The notes: generated by a model from the sequence alone, not told the origin. A DNA stretch of 64,000 nt from Streptomyces sp. 2114.4 (GCF_900187385.1 NZ_FYEY01000001.1:5704001-5768000), one strand, 5' to 3'. Shown: positions 40,166-49,795, numbered from the stretch's first letter. A program made the numbers and translations.

Positions 40166-42421
40166 GTGACCGCTCTGGCTCGGTGGTGTCTCAGGCGCCG
40201 CATCGTGGTGATCGTGCTCTGGCTGGCCGCGTTCGCGGGGGTCGCGGCCGCCGCGGCGGCGGTGGGGTCCGCGTACTCGAACAACTACGAGGTGCCCGGC
40301 ACCGAATCCGGGCGGGCCTCGGCCCTGCTGGAGCGGGCCTTCCCGGGGCAGTCCGGGGACAGCGACACCCTCGTGTGGCACACGGACTCCACCACGGTGC
40401 GGGCCGCCGCGGTCCGCACGACGATGACGCACACCCTGGAGAAGGTCGCCGGGCTGCCCGGCGTCGCCGAGGTGCACGGCCCCTACGGCGGGACCGGCGC
40501 GGGCCCGTCCGGTGGCCAGGGCGCGCAGCAGATCAGCAAGGACGGGCACACCGCCTACGCCTCCGTGGTCTTCGACCGCGCCACCGACGACCTGGACCCC
40601 GCCCAGGTCCGCGAGGTCGTCGACACCGCGCGGGCCGCGTCCGGCAATGGCCTCCAGGCCGAGCTGGGCGGTGCGGGGATCGCGCTGACCGAGGCGCCGC
40701 GGGCCCAGCTCGCGGAGTTCATCGGGCTCGGCGCCGCGGCCGTGGTGCTCTTCCTCGCCTTCGGGTCGCTCGCCGCGACCTTCCTGCCGATCGTCACCGC
40801 GCTGGCCGCCGTCGGCACCGCCTCGGCCGGCATCACCCTGCTCAGCCATGCGATGACCGTCGCCGACTTCGCCCCGATGCTCGGCATGCTGATCGGCCTC
40901 GGCGTCGGGATCGACTACGCGCTCTTCATCGTCACCCGGCACCGCAAGGGCCTGCGCGCGGGCCTGCCGGTCGGCGAGGCCGCCGTCCGCGCCGTCTCGG
41001 TGTCGGGGCGCGCGGTCGTCTTCGCCGGGGCCACGGTCTGTATCGCGCTGCTGGGCATGCTGATCCTGCGGCTGAGCTTCCTCAACGGGGTCGCCCTCGC
41101 CGCCTCGCTCACCGTCGTCCTGACCGTGGCCGCGTCCGTCACCCTGCTGCCGGCGCTGCTCGGACTGATCGGGATGCGGGCGCTCAGCCGCGGCGAGCGC
41201 CGACGGCTGGCCGAGCGGGGGCCCACGCCCGAGCGGCCCGCCGGTGTCGCGGCGCGCTGGTCCGGGTTCGTCGAGCGGCACCCCAAGCTGCTGGGGGTGG
41301 CCGCGGCGGCCCTCATGGCCGTCCTCGCCCTGCCGACCCTCGGACTGCATCTGGGCACCTCCGACCAGGGCAACAACCCGGCCACCTCGACCACCCGCAA
41401 GGCCTACGACCTGCTGGCGGGCGGCGGGTCCGGCGACGCCCGCGGGAGCGGCTTCGGGCCCGGATTCAACGGGCCGCTGACGCTCGTCGGCACCCTGGAC
41501 GGCGCGGGGGACCGGGTCGCCTTCGACAAGCTGCCGCAGCGGCTGCGGGAGACACCCGGTATCGCCCAGGTCAGCGCTCCCGAGTTCGACGGCAGCCACA
41601 GCACCGGAGTGATCACCGTCGTCCCCACCACCTCACCGCAGTCCCGGCAGACCTCCGACCTGGTGGAACACCTGCGCAGCGAGGTGCTGCCCGCGGCCGA
41701 GGGCGCGAGCACGCTGCGGGTGCGGGTCGGCGGCATCACCGCGAGCTACGACGACTTCGCCGCCGTCATCGTCGGCAAGCTGCCGCTCTTCATCGGCGTG
41801 GTCATCGCGCTCGGCTCACTCCTGCTGCTGCTCGCCTTCCGCAGCATCGGTATCCCGCTCAAGGCCGCGCTGATGAATCTCGCGGCCGTCGCCTCGTCCT
41901 TCGGGATCGTCGTCGCGGTCTTCCAGTGGGGCTGGGGCAGCGAGCTGCTGGGACTGGGCAGCGCCGGCCCGATAGAACCGTTCCTGCCGGTCATCATGGT
42001 GTCGGTGCTCTTCGGCCTGTCCATGGACTACCAGGTGTTCCTGGTCTCCCGGATGTACGAGGAGTGGCAGCTGACCCGGAACAACTGCCGGGCGGTACGG
42101 GTCGGCCTCGCCGAGACCAGCCGGGTGATCAACTCGGCGGCGGTCATCATGATCGCGGTGTTCGCGGCCTTCATCCTCAGCGGGGACCGGACCATCGCGA
42201 TGTTCGGGATCGGCCTGGCCTGCGCCGTCGCGCTGGACGCCTTTGTGCTCCGTACGCTGCTGGTGCCCGCCCTGATGCACCTGCTGGGTGGCGCCAACTG
42301 GTGGCTGCCGTCCTGGCTGGACCGGTGGCTGCCCCGGATCAGCATCGAACCACCGCCGGAGCCGGGCGCGGCGGGGCTTCCCGGGCCGCAGGGCGGGGAG
42401 AAGCCGCTGGTGGGGGTGTAG
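40166..42421 (+). CDS. MMPL/RND-family membrane transporter
   Basis: The protein has 751 residues from GTG 40166, with ACGAGG at 40157-40162. It has about 11-12 helices and two large extracytoplasmic loops: one after helix 1 (NNYEVPGTESGRASALLERA) and one after helix 7. The GVGIDYALFIVTRHRKGLRAG and FGLSMDYQVFLVSRMYEEW segments are the paired helix-4/helix-10 signatures with the conserved Asp-Tyr proton relay. Such proteins export lipids or drugs using the proton gradient; the substrate is unknown. A short perfect hairpin follows the stop. Confidence 0.94.
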   Translation: MTALARWCLRRRIVVIVLWLAAFAGVAAAAAAVGSAYSNNYEVPGTESGRASALLERAFPGQSGDSDTLVWHTDSTTVRAAAVRTTMTHTLEKVAGLPGVAEVHGPYGGTGAGPSGGQGAQQISKDGHTAYASVVFDRATDDLDPAQVREVVDTARAASGNGLQAELGGAGIALTEAPRAQLAEFIGLGAAAVVLFLAFGSLAATFLPIVTALAAVGTASAGITLLSHAMTVADFAPMLGMLIGLGVGIDYALFIVTRHRKGLRAGLPVGEAAVRAVSVSGRAVVFAGATVCIALLGMLILRLSFLNGVALAASLTVVLTVAASVTLLPALLGLIGMRALSRGERRRLAERGPTPERPAGVAARWSGFVERHPKLLGVAAAALMAVLALPTLGLHLGTSDQGNNPATSTTRKAYDLLAGGGSGDARGSGFGPGFNGPLTLVGTLDGAGDRVAFDKLPQRLRETPGIAQVSAPEFDGSHSTGVITVVPTTSPQSRQTSDLVEHLRSEVLPAAEGASTLRVRVGGITASYDDFAAVIVGKLPLFIGVVIALGSLLLLLAFRSIGIPLKAALMNLAAVASSFGIVVAVFQWGWGSELLGLGSAGPIEPFLPVIMVSVLFGLSMDYQVFLVSRMYEEWQLTRNNCRAVRVGLAETSRVINSAAVIMIAVFAAFILSGDRTIAMFGIGLACAVALDAFVLRTLLVPALMHLLGGANWWLPSWLDRWLPRISIEPPPEPGAAGLPGPQGGEKPLVGV

Positions 42422-42454
42422 GGACCGGCGCCGGACGCCCCTTCGCAGCGCCCC

Positions 42455-42477
42455 GCGGACGGCGTGTCGCCGTCCGC
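42455..42477 (+). terminator. Hairpin after the MMPL gene
   Basis: GCGGACGGCG and CGCCGTCCGC form a perfect 10-bp stem with a 3-nt loop, 33 nt after the stop. Confidence 0.75.
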
Positions 42478-42524
42478 CGCCCGCCGGCCGTCGCCATTCT
42501 CATCTCACTCTCAGACACGGCACC

Positions 42525-42530
42525 TACGGT
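42525..42530 (+). promoter_or_regulatory. Candidate -10 box for the gene at 42538
   Basis: TACGGT lies 7 nt before ATG 42538, and no ribosome-binding site is seen, so a leaderless mRNA is likely. Confidence 0.5.
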
Positions 42531-42537
42531 CGCGCCC

Positions 42538-43197
42538 ATGGGAACGACCAGGACGACCGAGAACCGAACCGACGACGAGAAGACCGTGCCGGCGCAGGGG
42601 GCCAAGGAGACTGCTGCGATCCCGGAGACCACCGAGGCGGAGGCGGCCGGAAAGGCCGCCGCCAAGGCCGATGAGCAGGTCGACGACAACGCCGCCCTCG
42701 CCGCGCAGGACGAGGCCGGTGACCTCGAAGCGGACGACGCCCTCGACGCCCCCGACAGCGACCCGCACACCGCCGGGTCCACCACCTCGATCGCCGCCGG
42801 CGCCGGTGCCGTCGTCGCCGCGGGGCTGGGCCTCGCGTCCGTCACCGGCACCTGGCTCGGCACCACGCTGGCCGAGCGCGCGAACCTGGTGGGCCAGATC
42901 AAGGTCCAGTCGGGCAAGGCCCAGGCCGCCGACCAGATCTCCGCCGTCTACGGCGCCTCCTGGCACACCAACGCCCTGGTCAACGGCTTCTTCGCGCTGC
43001 TCGCCGTGATCGCCGCGACGGTCGTGGTGACCACCACCCGAAACCGCCCCACCTGGGTGCGGGCCGTCGCCTGGGGCGGGCTTGCGCTCGGCGTGCTGGG
43101 GATCCTGATCTCCGCGGGCATGTACCTCGACCTGTTCGGGAACATGCCGGCCGTTCCCAAGGCCCCCGCGGGCGGCGCCGGGCCCGCGGCTCCGTAA
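42538..43197 (+). CDS. Uncharacterised membrane protein with acidic N-terminal half
   Basis: The protein has 219 residues. Residues 1-85 are highly acidic and Ala-rich (TEAEAAGKAAAKADEQVDDN and more). There follow about three membrane helices: SIAAGAGAVVAAGLGLASV, FFALLAVIAATVVVTTT and WGGLALGVLGILISAGMYL. Between the first and second is GQIKVQSGKAQAADQISAVY, an exposed loop. The C-terminus is Pro/Ala-rich. No family is recognised. ATG 42538 follows a TACGGT box. Confidence 0.72.
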   Translation: MGTTRTTENRTDDEKTVPAQGAKETAAIPETTEAEAAGKAAAKADEQVDDNAALAAQDEAGDLEADDALDAPDSDPHTAGSTTSIAAGAGAVVAAGLGLASVTGTWLGTTLAERANLVGQIKVQSGKAQAADQISAVYGASWHTNALVNGFFALLAVIAATVVVTTTRNRPTWVRAVAWGGLALGVLGILISAGMYLDLFGNMPAVPKAPAGGAGPAAP

Positions 43198-43331
43198 GCC
43201 CGCGACTCGGCAACCCCTGACTCCATAAGGACATCCGGGCCGCTTTCTGAGCACCGTACGGGTGCCGCGGGCGGTGCCTAAGGAGCCCCCGGGCGACACC
43301 GCGGGTTTCTGAGCACCGCCCGGGGCCGAAG

Positions 43332-43349
43332 ATCGGGAACTCTCCCGAT
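43332..43349. promoter_or_regulatory. Inverted repeat upstream of a small gene
   Basis: ATCGGGA and TCCCGAT (7-bp arms, 4-nt spacer) lie about 85 nt before ATG 43435. It contains GGGAACT, which resembles an ECF sigma -35 box. The gap 43198-43434 also has two copies of TTTCTGAGCACCG. Confidence 0.35.
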
Positions 43350-43434
43350 GTGGCGGACCCCCCTCGGCGACGAGGCTGGAGCACATCGACAAGCCGTCGA
43401 GTGACCACCTCACCGCCGTCAGGGGAGACACACC

Positions 43435-43650
43435 ATGTACCACTCCGAGCTGGAGCTCCGGATCCGTCAGGAAGAACTGCGCCGCGCGGCCGGCCGGCGG
43501 CGTCTGGTGCGCGAGGCGACCGAGGCGGCTGAGTCGGCCGAGGCCCCGCAGCACGGGCCCCGTGGCTCCGCCCGTTCCGGGACGGACGAACCCGGAGGGC
43601 GGGTGCGTACACGGGGCAGGTGGCTGCGGCTCCGCCGCGCCGCCGTCTGA
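43435..43650 (+). CDS. Small basic protein of 71 residues
   Basis: ATG 43435 follows AGGGGAGA at workable spacing. The product is rich in Arg and Glu, with a helical N-terminus (MYHSELELRIRQEELRRAAG) and an Arg-rich end (RGRWLRLRRAAV). There is no membrane helix, signal peptide or recognised domain. Similar short Arg-rich proteins are common in Streptomyces. The ORF could be real or a leader for the downstream LuxR gene. Confidence 0.5.
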   Translation: MYHSELELRIRQEELRRAAGRRRLVREATEAAESAEAPQHGPRGSARSGTDEPGGRVRTRGRWLRLRRAAV

Positions 43651-43846
43651 CCGCGCCGTTCACATGACGCCTCAGGTGCCGGCCCCGCCGCCCGGCCCGC
43701 ATCCGTCCGCCCGACAGCCGCCCGGCCCGCAGCCGTCCGGCCCGCAGTCCACCGCCCGGCCCCAGGTGCTCACCGCACCGGGCCGGGCGTCTGGCGTACC
43801 GGAGCCCCCTGCCGGAATGTCAGACCCCTGTGCGATGCTCACCGGC

Positions 43847-46800
43847 GTGGAGACCAGGTCCGTCAGTCCCGTGTTCATCGGCCGTGCGGCCGAACTCGCC
43901 GCGCTGGGCGACGCGCTCGCCCGCAGCACGGCGTCCGGCGAGCCCCAGGCCCTGCTGATCGGCGGTGAGGCCGGGGTCGGCAAGACCCGGCTCATCGAGG
44001 AGTTCTGCGAGTCGGCCCGCGCCGCCGGCGCGCTCGTCGCCTGCGGCGGCTGCATCGAGATCGGCTCCGAAGGCCTGCCCTTCGCGCCCTTCTCCTCGAT
44101 CCTGCACACCCTCCACTGGCATCTGCGCGACGAGCTGGCCGCCGCCGTTGCCGGCCAGGAGGGCGAACTCTCCCGCATCCTGCCCGAATTGGGGGAGACC
44201 CCGGTCGAGGCGCACGACGAGGAGATCGGCCGCGCCCGCCTCTTCGAGCTGACCGCCCGCCTCCTGGAGCGGCTTGCCGCGCACCGCACCCTGGTCATCG
44301 TCGTCGAGGACCTGCACTGGGCCGACCGCTCCACCCGCGAACTGCTCGCCTACCTCCTGCGCTCCCTGCACGACGCGCGCGTCCTCCTGCTGGCGACGTA
44401 CCGCTCGGACGACATCCACCGCCGCCACCCCTTGCGCCCCTTCCTCGCCGAGATCGACCGGATGCGCACGGTCCGCCGCGTCGAACTCGCCCGCTTCAAC
44501 CGCGAGGAGGTGCGCTCCCAGATCGCCGGGATCCACGGCAGCGCTCCCGAAGAGGACACCGTCGACCGGGTCTTCAAGCGCTCCGAGGGCAACGCCTTCT
44601 TCGTCGAGGAGCTGGCCCGCTCCCTCGCCGACGGCGCGCTGCACGGCCTCAGCGACCCCCTGCGCGATCTGCTGCTGGTGCGCGTCGAGGCGCTTCCCGA
44701 GGACGCCCAGCGGGTGGTGCGCACGGCAGCGGAGGGCGGCTCCACGGTCGAACACGAACTCCTCTCCGCCGTCTGCCGGATGCCCGAGGACGACCTCATC
44801 GAGGCGCTGCGGTCCGCCGTCGGCAGCAACACCCTCGTGCCCACCCGGGACGGCACGGGCTACCGCTTCCGGCACGCCCTCGTCCGCGAGGCCGTGGTGG
44901 ACGATCTGCTGCCCGGCGAGCGCACCCGCCTCAACCGCCGCTACGCCGAAGCACTGGAAGCCAACCCCTCGCTGGTCCGTGCCGATGTCTGCGCCGCCCG
45001 GCTGGCCAGCTACTGGTACAAGTCCCACGACGCCGCCAAAGCGCTGCCCGCCGTCCTCGCCGCCTCCGTCCAGGCCCGCCGCCGCCATGCCTACGCCGAA
45101 CAACTGCGGCTGCTGGACCGCGCCCTGGAACTCTGGGACGACGCGCCCACCGAGGTCCGCCAGGGGGTGCGCCCGGCCGACTACGCCGAGGCGTACCCGG
45201 CCTGCGGCTGCCACGACGGCGACGCCCTGAGCTTCCTCGACCTGCTCGCCGAGATCGCGGTGGCCGCCCGGCTCTCCGGTGACAACGAACGCGCGTTCAC
45301 GATCGTCAAGCGCGCCCTGCGGTCGCTGCGCGGCGAGAGCGACCCCCTTCGTACGGCGTGGTTCCTGGTACAGCGTTCCCGGCTCTGTCAGGGCACCGGC
45401 CGCGGCAACGGCTGGGAGGACCTGGGCGCCGCTCAGGAGCTGATGCGCGGCCTGCCGCCGTCCTCCGTGCACGCCGAGGTGCTTGCCGCCGTCGCCAGCT
45501 GGGCGATCCTGCACGAACCGGGTCCCGGCAGCTTCGCGACGGCCGAACGTGCCGTGGAACTGGCCCAGTTGGTCGGTGACGAAGAGGCCGAGCTCAACTC
45601 CCGGCTGACCCTGGCGGGGCTGCGGGTCGACTCCGGGGAGGTCGACGCGGGCCTCGACGACTTCCGTACCAGCCTCGCGCTCGCCGTCGACCGCGGCTAC
45701 TTCGCCGTCATCGCCCGCGGCCACATCAACTTCCCGTCCGCCCTGGAAGGAGTCGGCCGCTCCCGCGAAGCCGTCGAGGTCAGCGAGCAGGGCGTCGAAC
45801 TCACCACCCGCTACGGCCTCAAGGACAGCACCAGCTGGGTCCTGGGCAACCGCGCCGAATCCCTGCAGTCGCTGGGCCGCTGGGCGGAAGCCCGCCGGGC
45901 CGCCGCCGAGGCCCGCCGCCTCGCCCAGAACCCCCGGACCGTCGCGCTGGCCGCCGGCCGCCACACCGATCTCGCGCTGGACGAGGGAGACTTCGCCGCC
46001 GCCGCACGCGAACTGGCCGTCGCCCAGGAGCACTACGGCACCCACGACCCGCAGCCGCAGAACGTCCTGGTCATGGCGCGGCACGCGCTGCGGATCGCCG
46101 CCCACCAGGGCCGCGTCCTCGATGCCCGCAGCATTCTCCAGCAGGCCCTGGACGCCGGCTTCCCGCCCGGCACTCAGCGCTACGCCTGGCCGTTGCTCTG
46201 GTCGGCCACCACCGCCGAAGCGGACGCCCGCGGGCTTCCCGCCGCCGAGCCGGGACGGGCCGCGGTCCTCGCCCGCATCCGGGAGGCCGCGAAGCATCTG
46301 CCCCGGCTCTGCCCGGTCTGGGCGGCCCACGGCCTCGCGCTGGACGCCGAACTCCGCCGCGCCGAAGGCCGCGAAACCCCCGACGCCTGGGCGGAGGCGG
46401 TCGCCGCCTTCGAACCCCTGGAGCGCCCGTACGAGCTCGCCCGGACCTGCTACCGCTGGGCGGAAGCCCTCCTCCACGGCAGCGAGCGGGCCACCCTCGG
46501 ACTGCACGGCCGCACCCCGCGCGAGGCCGCCGTACTCCTGCTCACCCGGGCGTACACCGCCGCCGTGACGATGGGCGCCCGCCCGCTCGCCGAAGAACTC
46601 GCCCTCCTCGCCCAGCGGGCCCGCGTCCCGCTGCCCGGCCTGCAGGCCGGGGCCGCGACGGAGCCGGCCTCCCAAGCCGTCCCCGCGGCGGCCGCCGGCC
46701 CGTCACCCGCCGGCGCCGTCCCCGCCGAATCCCTCGGCCTGACCCCGCGCGAACGCGACGTACTGCGCCTGGTCGCCGACGGGCGCAGCAACCGCCAGAT

Positions 46801-46963
46801 AGCCGACGCCCTGTTCATCTCCCCGAAGACCGCCAGCGTCCATGTCTCGAACATCCTCGCCAAGCTGGGCGTCTCCGGGCGCGGAGAGGCCGGCGCGGTG
46901 GCGCACCGCCTGCGCCTGTTCGGGGAGCCGATATCCGGTCAGGGGCCGGCCGTGGCCCCCTGA
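43847..46963 (+). CDS. Large ATP-binding LuxR-family transcriptional regulator (LAL type)
   Basis: The protein has 1038 residues from GTG 43847; ATG 43835, 43817 and 43664 are alternatives. It is a LAL-type STAND regulator: an N-terminal AAA/NTPase with Walker A GGEAGVGKTRL (about residues 37-47) and Walker B LVIVVEDLHWAD, a long helical TPR-like middle region, and a C-terminal LuxR helix-turn-helix beginning LTPRERDVLRLVADGRSNRQ with FISPKTASVHVSNILAKLGV. LAL proteins activate specific metabolite or catabolic operons upon ligand binding. The target is unknown; no biosynthetic cluster is adjacent. Confidence 0.92.
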   Translation: METRSVSPVFIGRAAELAALGDALARSTASGEPQALLIGGEAGVGKTRLIEEFCESARAAGALVACGGCIEIGSEGLPFAPFSSILHTLHWHLRDELAAAVAGQEGELSRILPELGETPVEAHDEEIGRARLFELTARLLERLAAHRTLVIVVEDLHWADRSTRELLAYLLRSLHDARVLLLATYRSDDIHRRHPLRPFLAEIDRMRTVRRVELARFNREEVRSQIAGIHGSAPEEDTVDRVFKRSEGNAFFVEELARSLADGALHGLSDPLRDLLLVRVEALPEDAQRVVRTAAEGGSTVEHELLSAVCRMPEDDLIEALRSAVGSNTLVPTRDGTGYRFRHALVREAVVDDLLPGERTRLNRRYAEALEANPSLVRADVCAARLASYWYKSHDAAKALPAVLAASVQARRRHAYAEQLRLLDRALELWDDAPTEVRQGVRPADYAEAYPACGCHDGDALSFLDLLAEIAVAARLSGDNERAFTIVKRALRSLRGESDPLRTAWFLVQRSRLCQGTGRGNGWEDLGAAQELMRGLPPSSVHAEVLAAVASWAILHEPGPGSFATAERAVELAQLVGDEEAELNSRLTLAGLRVDSGEVDAGLDDFRTSLALAVDRGYFAVIARGHINFPSALEGVGRSREAVEVSEQGVELTTRYGLKDSTSWVLGNRAESLQSLGRWAEARRAAAEARRLAQNPRTVALAAGRHTDLALDEGDFAAAARELAVAQEHYGTHDPQPQNVLVMARHALRIAAHQGRVLDARSILQQALDAGFPPGTQRYAWPLLWSATTAEADARGLPAAEPGRAAVLARIREAAKHLPRLCPVWAAHGLALDAELRRAEGRETPDAWAEAVAAFEPLERPYELARTCYRWAEALLHGSERATLGLHGRTPREAAVLLLTRAYTAAVTMGARPLAEELALLAQRARVPLPGLQAGAATEPASQAVPAAAAGPSPAGAVPAESLGLTPRERDVLRLVADGRSNRQIADALFISPKTASVHVSNILAKLGVSGRGEAGAVAHRLRLFGEPISGQGPAVAP

Positions 46964-46993
46964 CGGACACGGCAGGCCCCGGGCGCGTCACAC

Positions 46994-47215
46994 CTACGAC
47001 TGTCCCCGGTCCTGCTCGCCGCCCCGTTCCCGGCCGCGGTCCGCCTCCTGCCGCTGCCGGGGTGCCCTGACGACGACGGTCCCCGAGGAGAGATCGATCG
47101 GGCCCTTGCCGGGGTCACCGTCACCCACGTCATCGACGACGAGCGACATCTTCCGCCGCTCCTCGTCGGTGTGCTTGCGGCCCGGTGCGAACAGTTCCTC
47201 CGCGATGTTGAACAT
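46994..47215 (-). CDS. DUF6191-like small protein
   Basis: The protein has 73 residues; ATG 47215 follows GGGGACAGGG. It begins MFNIAEELFAPGRKHTDEER and contains DGDPGKGPIDLSSGTVVVR, a layout I associate with the DUF6191 family of Streptomyces small proteins. It has no signal peptide. The function is unknown. It converges on the LuxR gene and is followed, in the same direction, by nothing obviously related. Confidence 0.8.
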   Translation of the reverse strand: MFNIAEELFAPGRKHTDEERRKMSLVVDDVGDGDPGKGPIDLSSGTVVVRAPRQRQEADRGRERGGEQDRGQS

Positions 47216-47302
47216 GGTGCCCTGTCCCCTCGTCGGTCGACACGCACCCGTCCCCCCTGCCCATGAGTGTAGGCAGGCCGCCCGAAAAGGGGATCAGCCC
47301 GA

Positions 47303-48478
47303 TCAGCTCACCTTGAGGCGGAGAATCCGGTCATCGCCCTTGTGCGGTGTGCCCCGTCCGTCCGTGTTGCTGGTGACCAGCCACAACGCCCCGTCATCGG
47401 CCGCCACGACGGTCCGCAGGCGCCCGTAGGTGCCCTTCAGGAAGGCCTGCGGCGCCGCCACCGGCTTCGTCCCGTTCAGCGGGATCCGCCACAGCCGTTC
47501 ACCGCGCAGCGACGCCATCCAGACCGAGCCCTTGGCGTAGGCGATACCGCTGGGTGAGGCGTCCGCGGTCCTCCACTCCTCGACGGGGTCCGTGAACACG
47601 CTGCCCGCGGTCTTGCCCTTGGCCTTGCCCTCGACCTCGGGCCAGCCGTAGTTCCGGCCCGGCTCGATCAGATTGAGCTCGTCCCAGGTGTTCTGGCCGA
47701 ACTCCGAGGCCCACAGGCGCTTGTCGTCGTCCCAGGCCAGGCCCTGCACATTGCGGTGGCCGTAGTCGTACACCACCGAATCCGCTTCCGGGTTGCCGTG
47801 CGCCGGCTGCCCGTCCGGCGTCATCCGGAGGATCTTGCCGCCCAGGGACTGCTTGTCCTGCGCCAGCCCGGTGTCGCCGGTCTCACCGGTGCCGGCGTAG
47901 AGCATCTTGTCCGGGCCGAACGCGATCCGCCCGCCGTTGTGGATCTGGCCCTTGGGGATCCCCTTGAGGACGGTGTCGGGCGCGCCCAGCTGATTGCCCG
48001 GGGCGCGCTTCTCGTCGTAGATCATGCGGGCGATGCGGTTGTCGGACGCGGTGGTGAAGTACGCGTACACCTGGTGGTCCGTACCGAACGTCGAGGACAC
48101 CGCGATCCCCAGCAGCCCGCCCTCACCCCCGGGATCCACCCCCGGCACCGATCCCAGCTCGGTGATCTTCCCGCCGTGCGCCGCGACCCGGAAGATCTTC
48201 CCGGTGTCCCGGGAGGAGACCAGCAGATCCCCGCCCGGCAGCACCGCCACCCCCCACGGCGACTTCAGCCCCGTGGCCAGGGTGCCGGTCACCTGCACCG
48301 AACCCTTGGCGGGCGGCGCGGCCGACGACGCGGCGACGCCCGGCGAGGCGGCTCCGCCACGGTTCTCCGCCGGGCCGGCGCTCCCCCCGCCCCGGGGCTG
48401 CGCGCCGCCGGACGTGCAGCCCGCTGCCAGGAGCAGCGAAGCGGCGGCCAAAGCAGCGGTCTGGAAACGGCGTTGCAC
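47303..48478 (-). CDS. Lipoprotein PQQ-dependent sugar dehydrogenase-like (glucose/sorbosone type)
   Basis: The protein has 391 residues; GTG 48478 follows GAGGA at 8-nt spacing. The N-terminus has a lipobox in LLLAAGCTSGG, so it should be an exported lipoprotein. The beta-propeller has LKSPWGVAVLPGGDLLVSSR, VPGVDPGGEGGLLGIAVS and GHRNVQGLAWDDDKRLWASE, typical of the glucose/sorbosone dehydrogenase (GSDH) family. It probably oxidises aldose sugars outside the cell with a PQQ cofactor, although PQQ dependence is assumed from the family. Confidence 0.92.
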   Translation of the reverse strand: MQRRFQTAALAAASLLLAAGCTSGGAQPRGGGSAGPAENRGGAASPGVAASSAAPPAKGSVQVTGTLATGLKSPWGVAVLPGGDLLVSSRDTGKIFRVAAHGGKITELGSVPGVDPGGEGGLLGIAVSSTFGTDHQVYAYFTTASDNRIARMIYDEKRAPGNQLGAPDTVLKGIPKGQIHNGGRIAFGPDKMLYAGTGETGDTGLAQDKQSLGGKILRMTPDGQPAHGNPEADSVVYDYGHRNVQGLAWDDDKRLWASEFGQNTWDELNLIEPGRNYGWPEVEGKAKGKTAGSVFTDPVEEWRTADASPSGIAYAKGSVWMASLRGERLWRIPLNGTKPVAAPQAFLKGTYGRLRTVVAADDGALWLVTSNTDGRGTPHKGDDRILRLKVS

Positions 48479-48666
48479 GGCAGGGGTCCTCTCGTCGGCA
48501 GGACGTGGAGTGGACCAGAACACCACACCGCGCCCTCGCCGTGCCGCGCGTTGTCCGTTCCCGCACCACTCCCGCCTGCCATGATCCGGCCGGGGCGGCC
48601 GCGCCGCGAGCGGGACACGCGGGGCCTTCCGCGCCGCGCCGCCCTCCCGCCCCAGGGAGGTCCCGT

Positions 48667-49707
48667 TCAGTACCAGGACCCGCGCGCCGGTGGCAGCGCG
48701 GCGATCTCCGCCAGGTCCTCGCGGGTCAGTGTCAGCTGTGCGGCCTTGGCGTTCTGCGCGGCCCAGCGTTCCTTCTTCGTGCCCGGCACCGGCACCACAT
48801 GCCGGCCCTGCGCCAGCACCCACGCCAGCGCCACCTGCCCCGGCGTGGCGCCGTACCGGGCGCCGACCCGCCGCAGCCCCGCCACCACCGGCTGGTTCGC
48901 CGCCATCATCTCGGCGGTGAACCGGGGGTGGCGGGCCCGTATGTCCTCCCGTTCGAAGCCCTGCCCCGGGGTGAGGGTGCCGGTCAGATAGCCGTTCCCC
49001 AGCGGCATCGCGGCGAGGAAGCCGACCCCCCGCGACTCACACCATGGCAGCAGCTCCTCCAGCGCCTCCGGCGACCACACCGACAGCTCCGCCTGCACGC
49101 TGCTGACGGGGAACACCTGCTGGATACGCTCGAGTTGGGCCAGCGTGCCGTCGTGCATCCGGGAGCGGGGCCGCGCCCCGCCGCCCACCGGGCGCCGCTC
49201 CGTACGGGCCGCGCGGGACGGCCGTACCGCCTGCGCGCCCACCGCACACAGCCCCAGCGACCGCACCTTCCCCGCCGCCACCAGCTCCGCCATCGCTCCC
49301 CAGGTCTCCTCGACGGGCACCTCGGGATCGGCCCGGTGCAGCTGGTAGAGATCGATACGGTCGGTCTGCAGCCGCCGCAGCGAGGCGTCGCAGGCGCGCT
49401 TGACGTAGCCGGGCCGCCCGTTGGCGACGATGTGCTGCTCACCCACCAGCAGCCCGCACTTCGTCGAGACGAACGCCTCCGCCCGCCGCTCCCTGAGCAC
49501 CCGCCCCACCAGCAGCTCGTTGGTGAACGGGCCGTACATATCCGCGGTGTCCAGCAGGCTGCACCCCCGGTCCAGCGCGGTGTGCACGGCCCGCAGCGAG
49601 CTGTCCAAGCTGCGCTGCGACTCGGTGTACCCCCAGCTCATCGGCATACAGCCGAGCCCGATGGCGCCCACGTCGAGAGCCGCCGCACCGATTGTCCTGC
49701 GCTCCAC
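48667..49707 (-). CDS. Aldo/keto reductase with an Arg-rich insertion
   Basis: This 346-residue aldo/keto reductase starts at GTG 49707. It has the AKR features VGAIGLGCMPMSWGY, LLDTADMYGPF (Asp and Tyr), VSTKCGLL (Lys), YQLHRADP (His) and the cofactor loop PVPGTKKERWAAQN. Between about residues 155 and 182 it carries an extra Arg-rich stretch (AVRPSRAARTERRPVGGG) absent from the other copy at 33527-34531. The function of the insertion is unknown. It is divergent from the hydroxyacid dehydrogenase gene. Confidence 0.92.
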   Translation of the reverse strand: MERRTIGAAALDVGAIGLGCMPMSWGYTESQRSLDSSLRAVHTALDRGCSLLDTADMYGPFTNELLVGRVLRERRAEAFVSTKCGLLVGEQHIVANGRPGYVKRACDASLRRLQTDRIDLYQLHRADPEVPVEETWGAMAELVAAGKVRSLGLCAVGAQAVRPSRAARTERRPVGGGARPRSRMHDGTLAQLERIQQVFPVSSVQAELSVWSPEALEELLPWCESRGVGFLAAMPLGNGYLTGTLTPGQGFEREDIRARHPRFTAEMMAANQPVVAGLRRVGARYGATPGQVALAWVLAQGRHVVPVPGTKKERWAAQNAKAAQLTLTREDLAEIAALPPARGSWY

Positions 49708-49783
49708 CTGGCTCTGCCTCCGTCCCCTCGCCCCCGATCAAGGGCCAGACCAAACTAACGTCTGAACGGAACGCCTCTTCGCA

Positions 49784-49789
49784 TAGCCT
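49784..49789 (+). promoter_or_regulatory. Candidate -10 box for the hydroxyacid dehydrogenase gene
   Basis: TAGCCT lies 6 nt before ATG 49796, consistent with leaderless transcription. Confidence 0.55.
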
Positions 49790-49795
49790 GCGGCC

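Noticed and set aside
43820-46675. 951-residue minus-strand open frame opposite the LuxR regulator
   Set aside because: It is antisense to a protein with Walker and LuxR motifs; the composition is typical of a shadow frame.
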